A stretch of 58,768 bases of DNA, from assembly GCA_902790465.1 (NCBI GenBank), contig CADASF010000004.1:1-58768 (forward strand), written 5' to 3'. Numbering within the stretch: position 1 is the first letter of the stretch; each line of letters starts with the position of its first letter. Shown here piece after piece: positions 43,404 through 51,188 of this stretch. Below the pieces are notes generated by a model. That model was given only the letters and a program-made list of their open reading frames with translations. It had not been told where the DNA came from and ran no database searches. A program made the position numbers and the translations under genes. This DNA is from an uncultured bacterium. Its GTDB lineage: Bacteria > Vulcanimicrobiota > CADAWZ01.

Positions 43404-44177
43404 ATGAATATAGGTCTTAATAGTAATAATATTTCCATGATGTCTTCTATGGTAGGAATACCACATAAAGCAGCTGATGGAGCTAAACAAATTTCAAAAG
43501 AAAGCGGAAGCAGTTCAAGTAGAGTTGGAGAATCTTCAGAAGGTGCTGGTGAAGGTGGTAGTGCTGAAGTTGAAGAAGAGTCTTCTGCTTCTTCTGGTGT
43601 AAGAAATAAACAAGCTTCAAATAAAGCACAGAGAGCACAGCAACAATCTACAGCAAGAGTATCAAGAAAGAGAGTTTCTGATGAAACAGTTCTCGATACT
43701 AAAAATAAAGCAGGTGAAACAGCCGAATCAAAAGAAGCAGGAAAGACTGTTGCTCCAAAACAAGCACAAAAAACTGCTGGTACAACCACACTTGATAATG
43801 CAAAGCAAATTCAATATAACTTCTCAAAAACAATGGACGAAACTAATGCAGGAACTGAAACAAAACAGCGTCCAGAAGTTCAGAGAAAGAAATTTGCTCA
43901 GAATTTGAGAAAATGGGTAGATGTTGAATACAAACAATATGTAAAAGACAGTAATCCACTTTATTCACGCAGAAATCTTAGAGAGATCTTAAATGCTCTT
44001 GGTAACTTTGAAGCAAAGACAAATAAGTCAAGTAAGAAAGATGATGCAAAGAACAATAGTCAAGTAAGTTTCAGCTCATTCAACAAATATAATGTAACTC
44101 AGGCAACAAAAACATTACATATATTTGATGAAATCCAAGTTCCAGATAACTACGAAGCATTTGAACTCGTTGCATAA
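43404..44177 (+). CDS. Polar low-complexity protein of unknown function
   Basis: A 257-residue protein with an excellent ribosome site (AAAGGAGG) before ATG 43404 and a terminator behind it, so it is surely expressed. Residues 25-150 are Ser/Glu/Gly then Gln/Lys/Ala-rich and predicted disordered. The C-terminal 100 residues are more ordered: a charged helix around VQRKKFAQNLRKWVDVEYKQY, SRRNLREILNALGNFE and a final IFDEIQVPDN. No signal peptide or known domain. The mixture of disordered linker and short C-terminal domain recalls flagellar hook-length or secretion-substrate proteins, but this is only a guess. Confidence 0.75.
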   Translation: MNIGLNSNNISMMSSMVGIPHKAADGAKQISKESGSSSSRVGESSEGAGEGGSAEVEEESSASSGVRNKQASNKAQRAQQQSTARVSRKRVSDETVLDTKNKAGETAESKEAGKTVAPKQAQKTAGTTTLDNAKQIQYNFSKTMDETNAGTETKQRPEVQRKKFAQNLRKWVDVEYKQYVKDSNPLYSRRNLREILNALGNFEAKTNKSSKKDDAKNNSQVSFSSFNKYNVTQATKTLHIFDEIQVPDNYEAFELVA

Positions 44178-44196
44178 TTTAATTTAAATTTTAAAG

Positions 44197-44233
44197 CAGA
44201 CTTTGCAATTATTTTGCAAGGTCTGTTTTTTTT
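44197..44233 (+). terminator. Intrinsic terminator
   Basis: CAGACTTTGCAA / TTGCAAGGTCTG stem followed by eight T residues. Confidence 0.9.
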
Positions 44234-44320
44234 ATGAAAAACACAGTTAAAATTAAAAGGAATATTTTTTTGAGTTGAAAAAAAATACTTATTATAACAT
44301 TAATTTTTTTGAGGTATTTT

Positions 44321-44980
44321 ATGAAAAAATTTTTATCTATTTTTGCGACTATGTTTGTTGGAATGGGTTTGATCTTTTCACTTTATGGTTGTGAGCCTTC
44401 TGCAGAAAAGCAATGTGGTATGCCTCCTCCAAATATGCAAAAAAATGAAAATTCCAAACAGACTAAGAGTTTTTTGGATTTAGCAAAAGAGCGTTATTCT
44501 GTGAGGTCTTATTCAAATAAGCCTATTGAAGAGGAAAAATTGATTAAGATTTTGGAATCTGCAAGAGTTGCTCCTACAGCTATGAATAAACAACCGCAAT
44601 TTATTTATGTTTTGAAGAGTGAAGAGGCATTGAAAAAAGCTCAACAAGTTACAAAGTCAACATTTGGAGCTCCTATAATTTTGTTAGTTTGCTATGATGA
44701 TGACAGAGTGGGTAAACCTGATTTTGAACCAGGTTATAATTTTGGAGAAATGGATGCAAGTATTGCATGTTGCCACATGATGTTTGAAGCATGGGAACTT
44801 GGAATAGGTTCTGTTTGGGTGAGGGGTTTTAATTCAGATAATGTTGCTAAAGTTTTTAATCTTCCTAAAAATATGAAGCCTGTTTGTATGTTGCCTATTG
44901 GCTATCCTGCCGATGATTCAAAACCAAGTAAACTGCATACAACAAAAAGAGAATTGAAAGATACATATAAAGAGTTATAG
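44321..44980 (+). CDS. Nitroreductase-family protein with a lipoprotein signal
   Basis: A 219-residue flavin-dependent nitroreductase-fold protein. The core reads RYSVRSYSNKPIEEEKLIKIL, then ARVAPTAMNKQP for FMN phosphate binding, a GEMDASIACCHMMFEAWELGIGSVWV stretch shared by the family (cited here in part), and CMLPIGYPADD. Unusually, it begins with a hydrophobic signal and lipobox FSLYGC (Cys24), followed by a short linker, so it should be anchored outside the cytoplasmic membrane. Family members are normally cytoplasmic because they use NAD(P)H. ATG 44321 follows GAGG. Confidence 0.87.
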   Translation: MKKFLSIFATMFVGMGLIFSLYGCEPSAEKQCGMPPPNMQKNENSKQTKSFLDLAKERYSVRSYSNKPIEEEKLIKILESARVAPTAMNKQPQFIYVLKSEEALKKAQQVTKSTFGAPIILLVCYDDDRVGKPDFEPGYNFGEMDASIACCHMMFEAWELGIGSVWVRGFNSDNVAKVFNLPKNMKPVCMLPIGYPADDSKPSKLHTTKRELKDTYKEL

Positions 44981-44984
44981 TCAA

Positions 44985-45013
44985 CTACTCACTTCCTTTA
45001 GAAAGTGGGTTTT
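44985..45013 (+). terminator. Weak intrinsic terminator after the nitroreductase
   Basis: CTCACTT / AAGTGGG stem followed by only four T residues. Confidence 0.5.
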
Positions 45014-45050
45014 AGAGTCTAATATTTTTATGAAAATTGAGGAGGTGTTT

Positions 45051-45836
45051 ATGAAAAAGTTTTTTTATTTATTGCTATCTGTTTTTTTGTTTTTTTCTCC
45101 AGTATTTGCTGATCCAATACATGATGCAGTTGGAAAGGGGAATGTTAAAAAAGCTGTAGAACTTTTGGATAAATATGATAGTTTAAAAAATGAACGAAAT
45201 GAGTATGGTTGGACTCCTCTTCATATAGCTGCAAATAATAAAAATCTTACGATGATAAGAATGTTACTGGAGTATGAGGCCGATGTAAATGCAACTGCCA
45301 ATAATGGACAAACTCCTCTTCACAAAGCCTGTTATGTTGGATTTGATAAAGGAGCATTGTATTTGATAAAAGCAGGTTCTGATGTAAATGCCAAAACTCC
45401 TAATGGAGTAACTCCATTAATGGCTGCAGCCTATTCAGGGAGTAAGCAAATTATATATAAGTTGGTTTCAAGTGGTGCCGAGGTAAATACCACAAATTCA
45501 AGTGGGCAAACAGCCCTTTTTGTAGCTTCAGAAAATAATAAACCAAAAGCTGTTTCTGCACTTATTGATGTTCATGCTAATCTCGATACACAAGATGCTT
45601 TGGGAAGAACTCCATTATATATAGCGATATACAAAAAAAATATAGATGTTGCTAAATTACTTGTACAAGCAGGAGCAGACCAGAATATAAAAAATAAAAA
45701 TGGCAAATCTCCAAAAATGTTGGCTAAATCTATGGGATTGACAGAAGTTTTTAATGTTGATAAGACAAAGAAAACAAACAATAATAAAAAAGTAACTAAA
45801 AAGAAAAATACAAAGAAAAATAAGAAGAAAAGATAG
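45051..45836 (+). CDS. Exported ankyrin-repeat protein
   Basis: A 261-residue protein with a signal peptide (residues 1-18, ending VFA-DP) and about six ankyrin repeats between 20 and 235, each with the G-TPLH-A / LL--GADVN pattern (for example YGWTPLHIAANNKN and NGQTPLHKACYVG). The last 30 residues are almost all Lys, Asn and Thr. It is probably periplasmic or surface-exposed and mediates protein binding. ATG 45051 follows GAGGAGG; the ATG at 45030 has none. It is followed at 12 bases by gmhB, so it may share its transcript. Confidence 0.9.
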   Translation: MKKFFYLLLSVFLFFSPVFADPIHDAVGKGNVKKAVELLDKYDSLKNERNEYGWTPLHIAANNKNLTMIRMLLEYEADVNATANNGQTPLHKACYVGFDKGALYLIKAGSDVNAKTPNGVTPLMAAAYSGSKQIIYKLVSSGAEVNTTNSSGQTALFVASENNKPKAVSALIDVHANLDTQDALGRTPLYIAIYKKNIDVAKLLVQAGADQNIKNKNGKSPKMLAKSMGLTEVFNVDKTKKTNNNKKVTKKKNTKKNKKKR

Positions 45837-45848
45837 GTTAGATAAAAA

Positions 45849-46379
45849 TTGAAAAGATCATGTGTTTTTTTTGACAGAGACGGAACTTTAATGGAAGATA
45901 GAAATTATCTTTCAGACCCAGATGGAGTAGTTTTGTTTAATGATACAATACCTTCACTGAAAAAAATAGCTGAAGCAGGTTTTTTAATGATTATAGTATC
46001 TAATCAATCTGGGATAGGTAGGGGATATTTTACAGAAGTAGAACTTTCTAAAGTGAATAAAAGACTTGAAGATTTACTTGCAGAAGGTGGAGTAAAACTT
46101 GATGCTTTTTATTGCTGTCCACATATTGATGAGGATTGTTGTGATTGTAGAAAACCAAAATCAGGGCTTATTTTAAAAGCATGTGAAGATTTTGATATTG
46201 ATTTAAAGTCTTCTTATGTTGTCGGTGATAAGATTAGAGATATAATGACTGGGTTAAATCTTGGAACAAAAGCTATACTTGTTACAACAGGATATGGAAC
46301 TCATGAAGTTGAAAAATTGCCTGAAGGAGTTCCTTTTGTAAATAGTCTTGCTGAAGTTGCTAACATGATTTGTAAATAG
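45849..46379 (+). CDS. gmhB: D-glycero-manno-heptose-1,7-bisphosphate 7-phosphatase (GmhB-like HAD)
   Basis: A 176-residue HAD phosphatase. FFDRDGTLMED carries the nucleophile Asp, VSNQSGIGRGYF is motif II, CPHIDEDCCDCRKPKSG is the zinc-binding loop of the GmhB/HisB-N group, and GDKIRDIM is motif IV. It would produce heptose 1-phosphate for lipopolysaccharide core or surface-layer glycans. The start is TTG 45849. No other heptose gene is in the window, and a histidinol-phosphatase role cannot be fully ruled out. Confidence 0.85.
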   Translation: MKRSCVFFDRDGTLMEDRNYLSDPDGVVLFNDTIPSLKKIAEAGFLMIIVSNQSGIGRGYFTEVELSKVNKRLEDLLAEGGVKLDAFYCCPHIDEDCCDCRKPKSGLILKACEDFDIDLKSSYVVGDKIRDIMTGLNLGTKAILVTTGYGTHEVEKLPEGVPFVNSLAEVANMICK

Positions 46380-46395
46380 ATAATGGAGGTGCTTT

Positions 46396-47139
46396 GTGAA
46401 TAAGAATGTTGAAAAACTTATAAACATTATAAAAGAATCAAAATCTATGGTTATTTTTACAGGGGCAGGTGTTTCAACAGAAAGTGGTGTTCCAGATTTT
46501 AGATCAAAAGGTGGAGTTTTTGAGCAGATCGAGAAACAATATCATCTTTCTCCTGAAGAAATGTTGAGTATTGATTTCTTTATGGAAGATACAAAACTTT
46601 TTTATGAAATATATAGAACTATATTTTTAAATAGTCAGCCACAGCCAAATGACTGCCACAGAGCATTTGCTGAACTTGAAAAAAGAGGCATTGTCCGTTC
46701 TGTAGTTACACAAAATATCGACAATTTACATCAATTAGGTGGTTCTAAGCGTGTTCTTGAAATGCATGGAAATATGTTTAGAAATATCTGTTCAAAATGT
46801 GGAAAGAATTTTTCAATAGATTATGTAAAAGACCCCAAAAATCCAATTCCAAAATGTGATGAATGTGGTGCTATAATAAGACCAGATGTTGTTTTATATG
46901 GTGAGCCTCTAAATGCAGAAGTAATGACAGAAGCAGCGAGAGATATTTCAAATGCAGATTCAATGTTGGTTACAGGTACAAGTTTGAGAGTTTATCCTGC
47001 AGCTGGGTTTGTTGATTATTTTGAGGGTAAAAATCTTGTCATTGTAAACAGAGAATCAACACCTTATGATTTTAAGGCAAGATTTGTGATGAGAGATAAT
47101 ATTGGTGAACTTATGAAAGAAGTCATGGAACATTTATAG
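46396..47139 (+). CDS. cobB: SIR2 family NAD-dependent protein deacylase
   Basis: A 247-residue sirtuin. FTGAGVSTESGVPDFRS binds NAD, TQNIDNLHQLGG contains the conserved Asn/Asp pair, EMHGN carries the catalytic His, and four Cys (CSKCG and CDECG) hold the structural zinc. This is the ordinary deacylase pattern with the catalytic His, not the ADP-ribosylating SirTM form, so it need not be the partner of the zinc macrodomain at 29425. GTG 46396 follows TGGAGG. It ends the gmhB transcript before a terminator. Confidence 0.95.
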   Translation: MNKNVEKLINIIKESKSMVIFTGAGVSTESGVPDFRSKGGVFEQIEKQYHLSPEEMLSIDFFMEDTKLFYEIYRTIFLNSQPQPNDCHRAFAELEKRGIVRSVVTQNIDNLHQLGGSKRVLEMHGNMFRNICSKCGKNFSIDYVKDPKNPIPKCDECGAIIRPDVVLYGEPLNAEVMTEAARDISNADSMLVTGTSLRVYPAAGFVDYFEGKNLVIVNRESTPYDFKARFVMRDNIGELMKEVMEHL

Positions 47140-47165
47140 AGTTTGTTGATATAGAATTAATATGA

Positions 47166-47195
47166 AAGAGGCTGTTTTTTCACAGTCTCTTTTTA
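47166..47195 (+). terminator. Intrinsic terminator after the sirtuin gene
   Basis: AGAGGCTGT / ACAGTCTCT stem around TTTTTTC, then a T run. Confidence 0.75.
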
Positions 47196-47256
47196 TGTTT
47201 GTGAAGAAATCTTAATATTTATATTTTTGACAATGACAGAATCTGTCCAAAAAATG

Positions 47257-47265
47257 TGGTATAAT
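47257..47265 (+). promoter_or_regulatory. Extended -10 promoter of the W-x9-S-L cassette
   Basis: TGGTATAAT, an extended -10 element, 45 bases before the first start codon. A TTGACA at 47227 is too far away (27 bases) to serve as its -35. Confidence 0.55.
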
Positions 47266-47309
47266 ATAATAAATAAGAAGAACTTCCCTAAACATTGGAG
47301 GTCAAAAAA

Positions 47310-47762
47310 ATGGCATTTACATTTTCATCTCAAGAATTGTGGCAAATTGGTATTTGGGTAGGAGTAGTATTTCTTATTATTATCTCAATAATGGCATGTT
47401 TATCTGGTGGATTAGAAGGCTTGTGGTACAATTTTTGTAGTTGGTGTGAAGATATAGATTTTGCTTTTAGGAGCTTTGATTTAGTAGCTTGTTATTATGA
47501 ATTTATGATTAACTTAAAAATATTTTCCCTGAATTTATATTGCAGTTTAATCCAATGTTTTATATTATTTATAAAAAATCCCTTAATACTTGTATTTTTT
47601 ATTGTAACAATAATATTTAGTTGGATTTGTCCAATTAAAGGATCTACAATAATTTATAAGTTATTACCTGTATTGTATTTCATAATTTTGTTGGTTTATA
47701 CTTTTATTTCAATGAAAAAATGGGATGAAGATTATGATAAGAAAAATAAAGATATGAAATAG
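47310..47762 (+). CDS. Unknown membrane protein, first gene of a two-gene cassette
   Basis: A 150-residue integral membrane protein with three to four helices (about 13-34, 70-107 probably as two, and 115-136), several Cys in the first half (ACLSGG, FCSWCED) and a charged C-terminus. I recognise no family. ATG 47310 follows GGAGG at 9 bases. It has its own promoter and lies 11 bases before the repeat protein at 47774. A terminator stands on each side, so the two genes form an isolated unit. Confidence 0.75.
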   Translation: MAFTFSSQELWQIGIWVGVVFLIIISIMACLSGGLEGLWYNFCSWCEDIDFAFRSFDLVACYYEFMINLKIFSLNLYCSLIQCFILFIKNPLILVFFIVTIIFSWICPIKGSTIIYKLLPVLYFIILLVYTFISMKKWDEDYDKKNKDMK

Positions 47763-47773
47763 AGGGAAGAAAA

Positions 47774-48562
47774 ATGTTAACTTATTATTTAATATTATTT
47801 ATTCTTTTAATAATTGTTTTTATTTTGTTTAACAATTTTCCAAAGAAAAATAAAGAGAAAGTACTACCTTGTGGTAAAAAATTAAATGAATTAACAGATG
47901 AAGAGTATATTGAATATTTTTTACCATATATTATTCAACGATGGGAAGAACGAGAAAAACCAAGAGGAATGTCTTTGGAAGAATATATTGATAAATATGT
48001 TAGAACTGAAAACAAAGGTATATGTACACCACTTAGACTTTCTATAGAAGAATTGAAACATAATTCAATTACCGATGAGGAATTTTTCGATACATACCTC
48101 TTGGACATAATTAAAGATTGGGAAGCCAATGAAAAAACTAATGGCATCTCTTTAAATAAGTATTTATGGGATAATTACAAAAAAGTTCAAGAAGACGAAA
48201 AATGTGCCAAAATTTTTGTTGATAAAGTTGTTGATATTAGTGATCTTCTAATTATATCTGATTGGAAAAAATGTCTACAAAATGAGGATATATCATTAGA
48301 AGAATTCATTGATAGAGAATATAGAGGTACAAAAGAAGAAAAAGAAAAAATTATTGAGGTAAAAGAAAAAAAGATTAAAGAATATTTGTCATCTCTTGAT
48401 TTTAATGATATTGTTAAGGATTGGAAGAGAGAGCGAAGAGTTGAAGATATATCATTAAAAGATTTTATAAAAAGAGACTATGATTTGCCTCCAAATGTGG
48501 AAAATGAGGATAAAATATTAGAAGAATTTGTGAATAGAGAACTTAAGAAATCTGGAACTTAA
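47774..48562 (+). CDS. Membrane-anchored protein with four W-x9-S-L repeats (novel)
   Basis: A 262-residue protein with one N-terminal membrane helix (3-21) and a highly charged remainder. It contains four copies of a ~37-residue repeat at about 40-76, 99-136, 150-184 and 202-237. Each has a hydrophobic segment, an invariant Trp (57, 116, 164, 217), exactly nine residues, then Ser-Leu (67, 126, 174, 227), an acidic or polar pair and an aromatic/Ile helix (EYIDKY, KYLWDNY, EFIDREY, DFIKRDY). The spacing is identical in all four, so this is a genuine repeat, probably a small helical hairpin. I know no family with this pattern. It forms an operon with the membrane protein 11 bases upstream. Confidence 0.78.
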   Translation: MLTYYLILFILLIIVFILFNNFPKKNKEKVLPCGKKLNELTDEEYIEYFLPYIIQRWEEREKPRGMSLEEYIDKYVRTENKGICTPLRLSIEELKHNSITDEEFFDTYLLDIIKDWEANEKTNGISLNKYLWDNYKKVQEDEKCAKIFVDKVVDISDLLIISDWKKCLQNEDISLEEFIDREYRGTKEEKEKIIEVKEKKIKEYLSSLDFNDIVKDWKRERRVEDISLKDFIKRDYDLPPNVENEDKILEEFVNRELKKSGT

Positions 48563-48579
48563 AAATAACAAGTGAATCA

Positions 48580-48607
48580 AAACCCTTTCAAAAGTTTGAG
48601 AGGGTTT
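48580..48607 (+). terminator. Intrinsic terminator of the W-x9-S-L cassette
   Basis: AAACCCT--CAAA / TTTG--AGGGTTT stem followed by T-rich sequence, 18 bases after the stop. Confidence 0.75.
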
Positions 48608-48716
48608 ATTTTATTTATATAGATGTAAAAAGGAAAAATAAATATTTATATAGAAATTCAACAGTTAACTTATTAAACTAAGTTTATTTTTTTGTGTAAA
48701 AAATAGAGGCTGATAT

Positions 48717-49958
48717 ATGAGCAGTTTAAGTTTAACAGAAACAAGATATAAAGAACACATATCACCTTCAATGACAAGACTTCTAAAATTCAGTGGATTC
48801 TATGCTGAAGAAGTTTCTGCCAATGGAGTATATATATATGATGAAAAGGGAAATGAATACCTCGATTGTTCAGGCGGTTATGGTGTTTTTATTTTAGGAC
48901 ACAGACATCCTGAAGTTGTAAGTGCAGTAAAAGACCAAATAGACAAAATGCCTATGCTTTCACATGTATTTTTTAATCCTGTCCAAGCAGAGCTTGCAGA
49001 AAAACTTGCAAATAAATGTGGTGGAGACCTTCAGTATTGTTTCTTCTGCAATAGTGGAACAGAAGCAGTAGAAGGTGCCATAAAAATTGCAAGACTTGCA
49101 ACAGGCAAAACAACTATTATTTCTACAAAGAATGCCTTCCATGGAAAGACAATGGGTTCACTTTCTGTATCAGGAAGAGAAATGTATAAAAAAGGCTGTG
49201 ATCCACTTCTCCCTGGTACTGTTCAAATTCCATACAATGATGCAGAAGCTCTTGAAAAAACAATAGACGAACACACTGCAGCTTTTATATGTGAACCAAT
49301 TCAAGGCGAAGGCGGAATAAATGTTCCTGATGAAGACTTCTTTATAAAAGTAAAAAAGATTTGTGCTGATAAGGGAATACTTTTTGTAGCAGATGAAATC
49401 CAAAGCGGAATGGGAAGAACAGGAAAATTCCTAGCATTAGACCACTGTGGAATAAAACCAGATATGGTACTTCTTGCAAAGGGTCTTGGCGGTGGTATTG
49501 CTCCAATAGGTGCAATAGTTGCAACAAAACAAGTTTGGCAACCATTCTTTAAAAATCCAACCATCCACACATCAACATTTGGCGGAAATCAACTTGCATG
49601 TAGAGCTGGATTGGCAACATTAGAAGTTTTGGAAAAAGAAAATCTTATTGAAAATGCAAATGAGTTGGGAAAATATTTTATAAGTGGACTTAAAGAAATA
49701 AAATCACGCCATGAAAAAGTAATTGCCGATGTAAGAGGTATAGGTCTCATGATCGGTGTTGAGACAGTTGAAGAAAAATATGGCGGATATATCATATATG
49801 AAATGGCTAAATCAAAAATTACTGCTGTTTATACATTAAATAACCAAAAAGTTATAAGATTTGAGCCTGCCTTGATCATAAAGAAAGAACAAATAGATAG
49901 AGTTTTAAAATCATTTGAAGAAGCCGTAACAAAAGCAGAAAAGGCACTTTCAAAGTAA
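48717..49958 (+). CDS. Class III PLP-dependent aminotransferase
   Basis: A 413-residue fold-type I aminotransferase of the ornithine/4-aminobutyrate/putrescine group. CNSGTEAVEGAIKIAR binds PLP phosphate, KNAFHGKTMGSLS and EPIQGEGGINVP are group signatures, ADEIQSGMGRTG carries the PLP-binding Asp, and LLAKGLGGG has the Schiff-base Lys. The length matches the family. The amino acceptor cannot be read from sequence; enzymes of this class also act on aliphatic aldehydes and amines. It is followed at 24 bases by an SRPBCC gene and, after a repeat-filled gap, by an acyl-ACP-reductase-like gene. AGAGG lies 7 bases before ATG 48717. Confidence 0.93.
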   Translation: MSSLSLTETRYKEHISPSMTRLLKFSGFYAEEVSANGVYIYDEKGNEYLDCSGGYGVFILGHRHPEVVSAVKDQIDKMPMLSHVFFNPVQAELAEKLANKCGGDLQYCFFCNSGTEAVEGAIKIARLATGKTTIISTKNAFHGKTMGSLSVSGREMYKKGCDPLLPGTVQIPYNDAEALEKTIDEHTAAFICEPIQGEGGINVPDEDFFIKVKKICADKGILFVADEIQSGMGRTGKFLALDHCGIKPDMVLLAKGLGGGIAPIGAIVATKQVWQPFFKNPTIHTSTFGGNQLACRAGLATLEVLEKENLIENANELGKYFISGLKEIKSRHEKVIADVRGIGLMIGVETVEEKYGGYIIYEMAKSKITAVYTLNNQKVIRFEPALIIKKEQIDRVLKSFEEAVTKAEKALSK

Positions 49959-49982
49959 AAAAGAGTTAGGAGAAATTAATAA

Positions 49983-50429
49983 ATGCCTTATGTAGAAACA
50001 TCTATTTTCATAGATTCAGAACCGAGAAAAGCATATGAACTTGCAAGTGATATGGAAAGCTATCCAAAATATATGGAAGATGTGGAAAGCGTAACTGTTA
50101 CTGAAAGAGGCGATCATACAACTCTTACAGATTGGGTTTCTAATATCGAAGGAACTCCTATTTATTGGACTGAAAGAGATAATTTTGATGATGATAATCT
50201 TGTTATAACATATCAGTTGACCGAAGGTGATCTCGATAAATTCGAGGGTACTTGGAAATTTGAAAAAAATGGCTCAGGAACTCTTGTTACATTGGGAGTA
50301 GATTTTGATTTTGGCATTCCACATCTTGAGGAATTGATTGGTCCTACACTTATAATTAAAGTAAGGGAAAATTCTGATATGATGCTTGCAGGGTTAAAAT
50401 CACTCTGTGAAAAAGATAAAAAGATATAG
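49983..50429 (+). CDS. SRPBCC (START-like) ligand-binding protein
   Basis: A 148-residue protein of the polyketide cyclase / START superfamily: VETSIFIDSEPRKAYELASDMESYPKY (family opening, given in part), the EGTPIYWTERDNFD strand pair and a C-terminal long helix (MMLAGLKSLCEK). Such proteins bind hydrophobic ligands in a cavity or act as cyclases; related small proteins are linked to coenzyme Q and fatty-acid-derived compounds. It shares a transcript with the aminotransferase. The ligand is unknown, but the nearby acyl reductase homologue makes an acyl or aldehyde ligand a fair guess. Confidence 0.82.
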   Translation: MPYVETSIFIDSEPRKAYELASDMESYPKYMEDVESVTVTERGDHTTLTDWVSNIEGTPIYWTERDNFDDDNLVITYQLTEGDLDKFEGTWKFEKNGSGTLVTLGVDFDFGIPHLEELIGPTLIIKVRENSDMMLAGLKSLCEKDKKI

Positions 50430-50436
50430 TGCTTAC

Positions 50437-50852
50437 GCCACTTTTTGGGATATAAGATGTTCACTATATATAACACAAAAATGTTTTGCTAAAACATCAA
50501 CTTTATTATAATAGCCTTTAATATTTAGTTTTAAGTTTTGCGGTGCAATACACTCACCAATTTTTTTTCTCCTTTCTATTTTAAGAAAGGGGCTTAATTG
50601 GGAAACATTTTTCTCTTGTTATTTATCTAATTTTATTTAAAATAGAGAATATTTTAAGTAAGAGCTTTCTTTTTAGAAACTACTACGAGAAAAAGTGATG
50701 CAGTTCCAGTATTTTTTCTCCTTGGAGCAAATAAGCTCCTAAATTTTTAATTTAGGAGAAAAAATTAAGGCAAGGAGCTAATTTGCCCGCATTGCACCTC
50801 AAAACTTTACTTAATTGGCAAAACATTTTTAATACATATAATAAAAAGTGGC
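50437..50852. mobile_element. 416-bp non-coding palindromic element (MITE-like)
   Basis: Three blocks on the left recur inverted and in mirrored order on the right: GCCACTTTTT (50437 / 50843), AAAAATGTTTTGC (50477 / 50818) and AAGTTTTGCGGTGCAAT (50533 / 50791, one mismatch). The centre has nested hairpins, notably CTCCTAAAT / ATTTAGGAG at 50736-50758. A further right-end copy is at 51053-51077. No reading frame inside. It occupies most of the gene-free region 50430-51188; a decayed terminator-like hairpin lies at 50928-50960. Confidence 0.6.
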
Positions 50853-51052
50853 TAATTGGTAGTTTACCAACATCCCCTAAGAAAAATAATAATATTTTAG
50901 TTTTGTGTATAATTAGCCAATTCAGGGGGGCTGTGAAAAAATAGTTTGTTTTCAGCTCTCGCAACTTTTTGGATGCAGAGAGAAATTAACTGCAAAATAA
51001 ATTAATAACAAAAATTGATTTCTGTGGCACGCAAGGATCGTAAATGTGTGAC

Positions 51053-51077
51053 TTGTACCGCAAAACTTTACTTAATT
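51053..51077. repeat. Extra right-end copy of the 50.4-kb element
   Basis: TTGTACCGCAAAACTTTACT plus TAATT matches 50792-50816 at 23 of 25 bases in the same orientation. It lies about 110 bases before the acyl-ACP-reductase-like gene. Confidence 0.55.
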
Positions 51078-51188
51078 CTATTGGATAGTTTACTAACAAA
51101 CATAACAAAATGTTTGCCAAAATCAATAGACATAGAGAGAGAAGAGATATAAAAGAGAGATAAAAAGATATAGTAATGAGGACATGAC

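Noticed and set aside
43370-43789. Minus-strand ORF of 139 codons over the low-complexity gene
   Set aside because: No ribosome site, and it mirrors the repetitive codons of the well-supported plus-strand gene.
46396-47139. SirTM ADP-ribosyltransferase partner for the zinc macrodomain
   Set aside because: The sirtuin has the ordinary catalytic His and four zinc Cys and lies 16 kb away with other partners.
47227-47265. TTGACA plus TATAAT as a classical promoter for 47310
   Set aside because: Spacing is 27 bases, far from 17; only the extended -10 is kept as evidence.
50430-51188. A missing small gene between the SRPBCC and reductase genes
   Set aside because: The only open frame (minus, 50752-50964) has no ribosome site and consists of repeat sequence; stops are frequent in all other frames.
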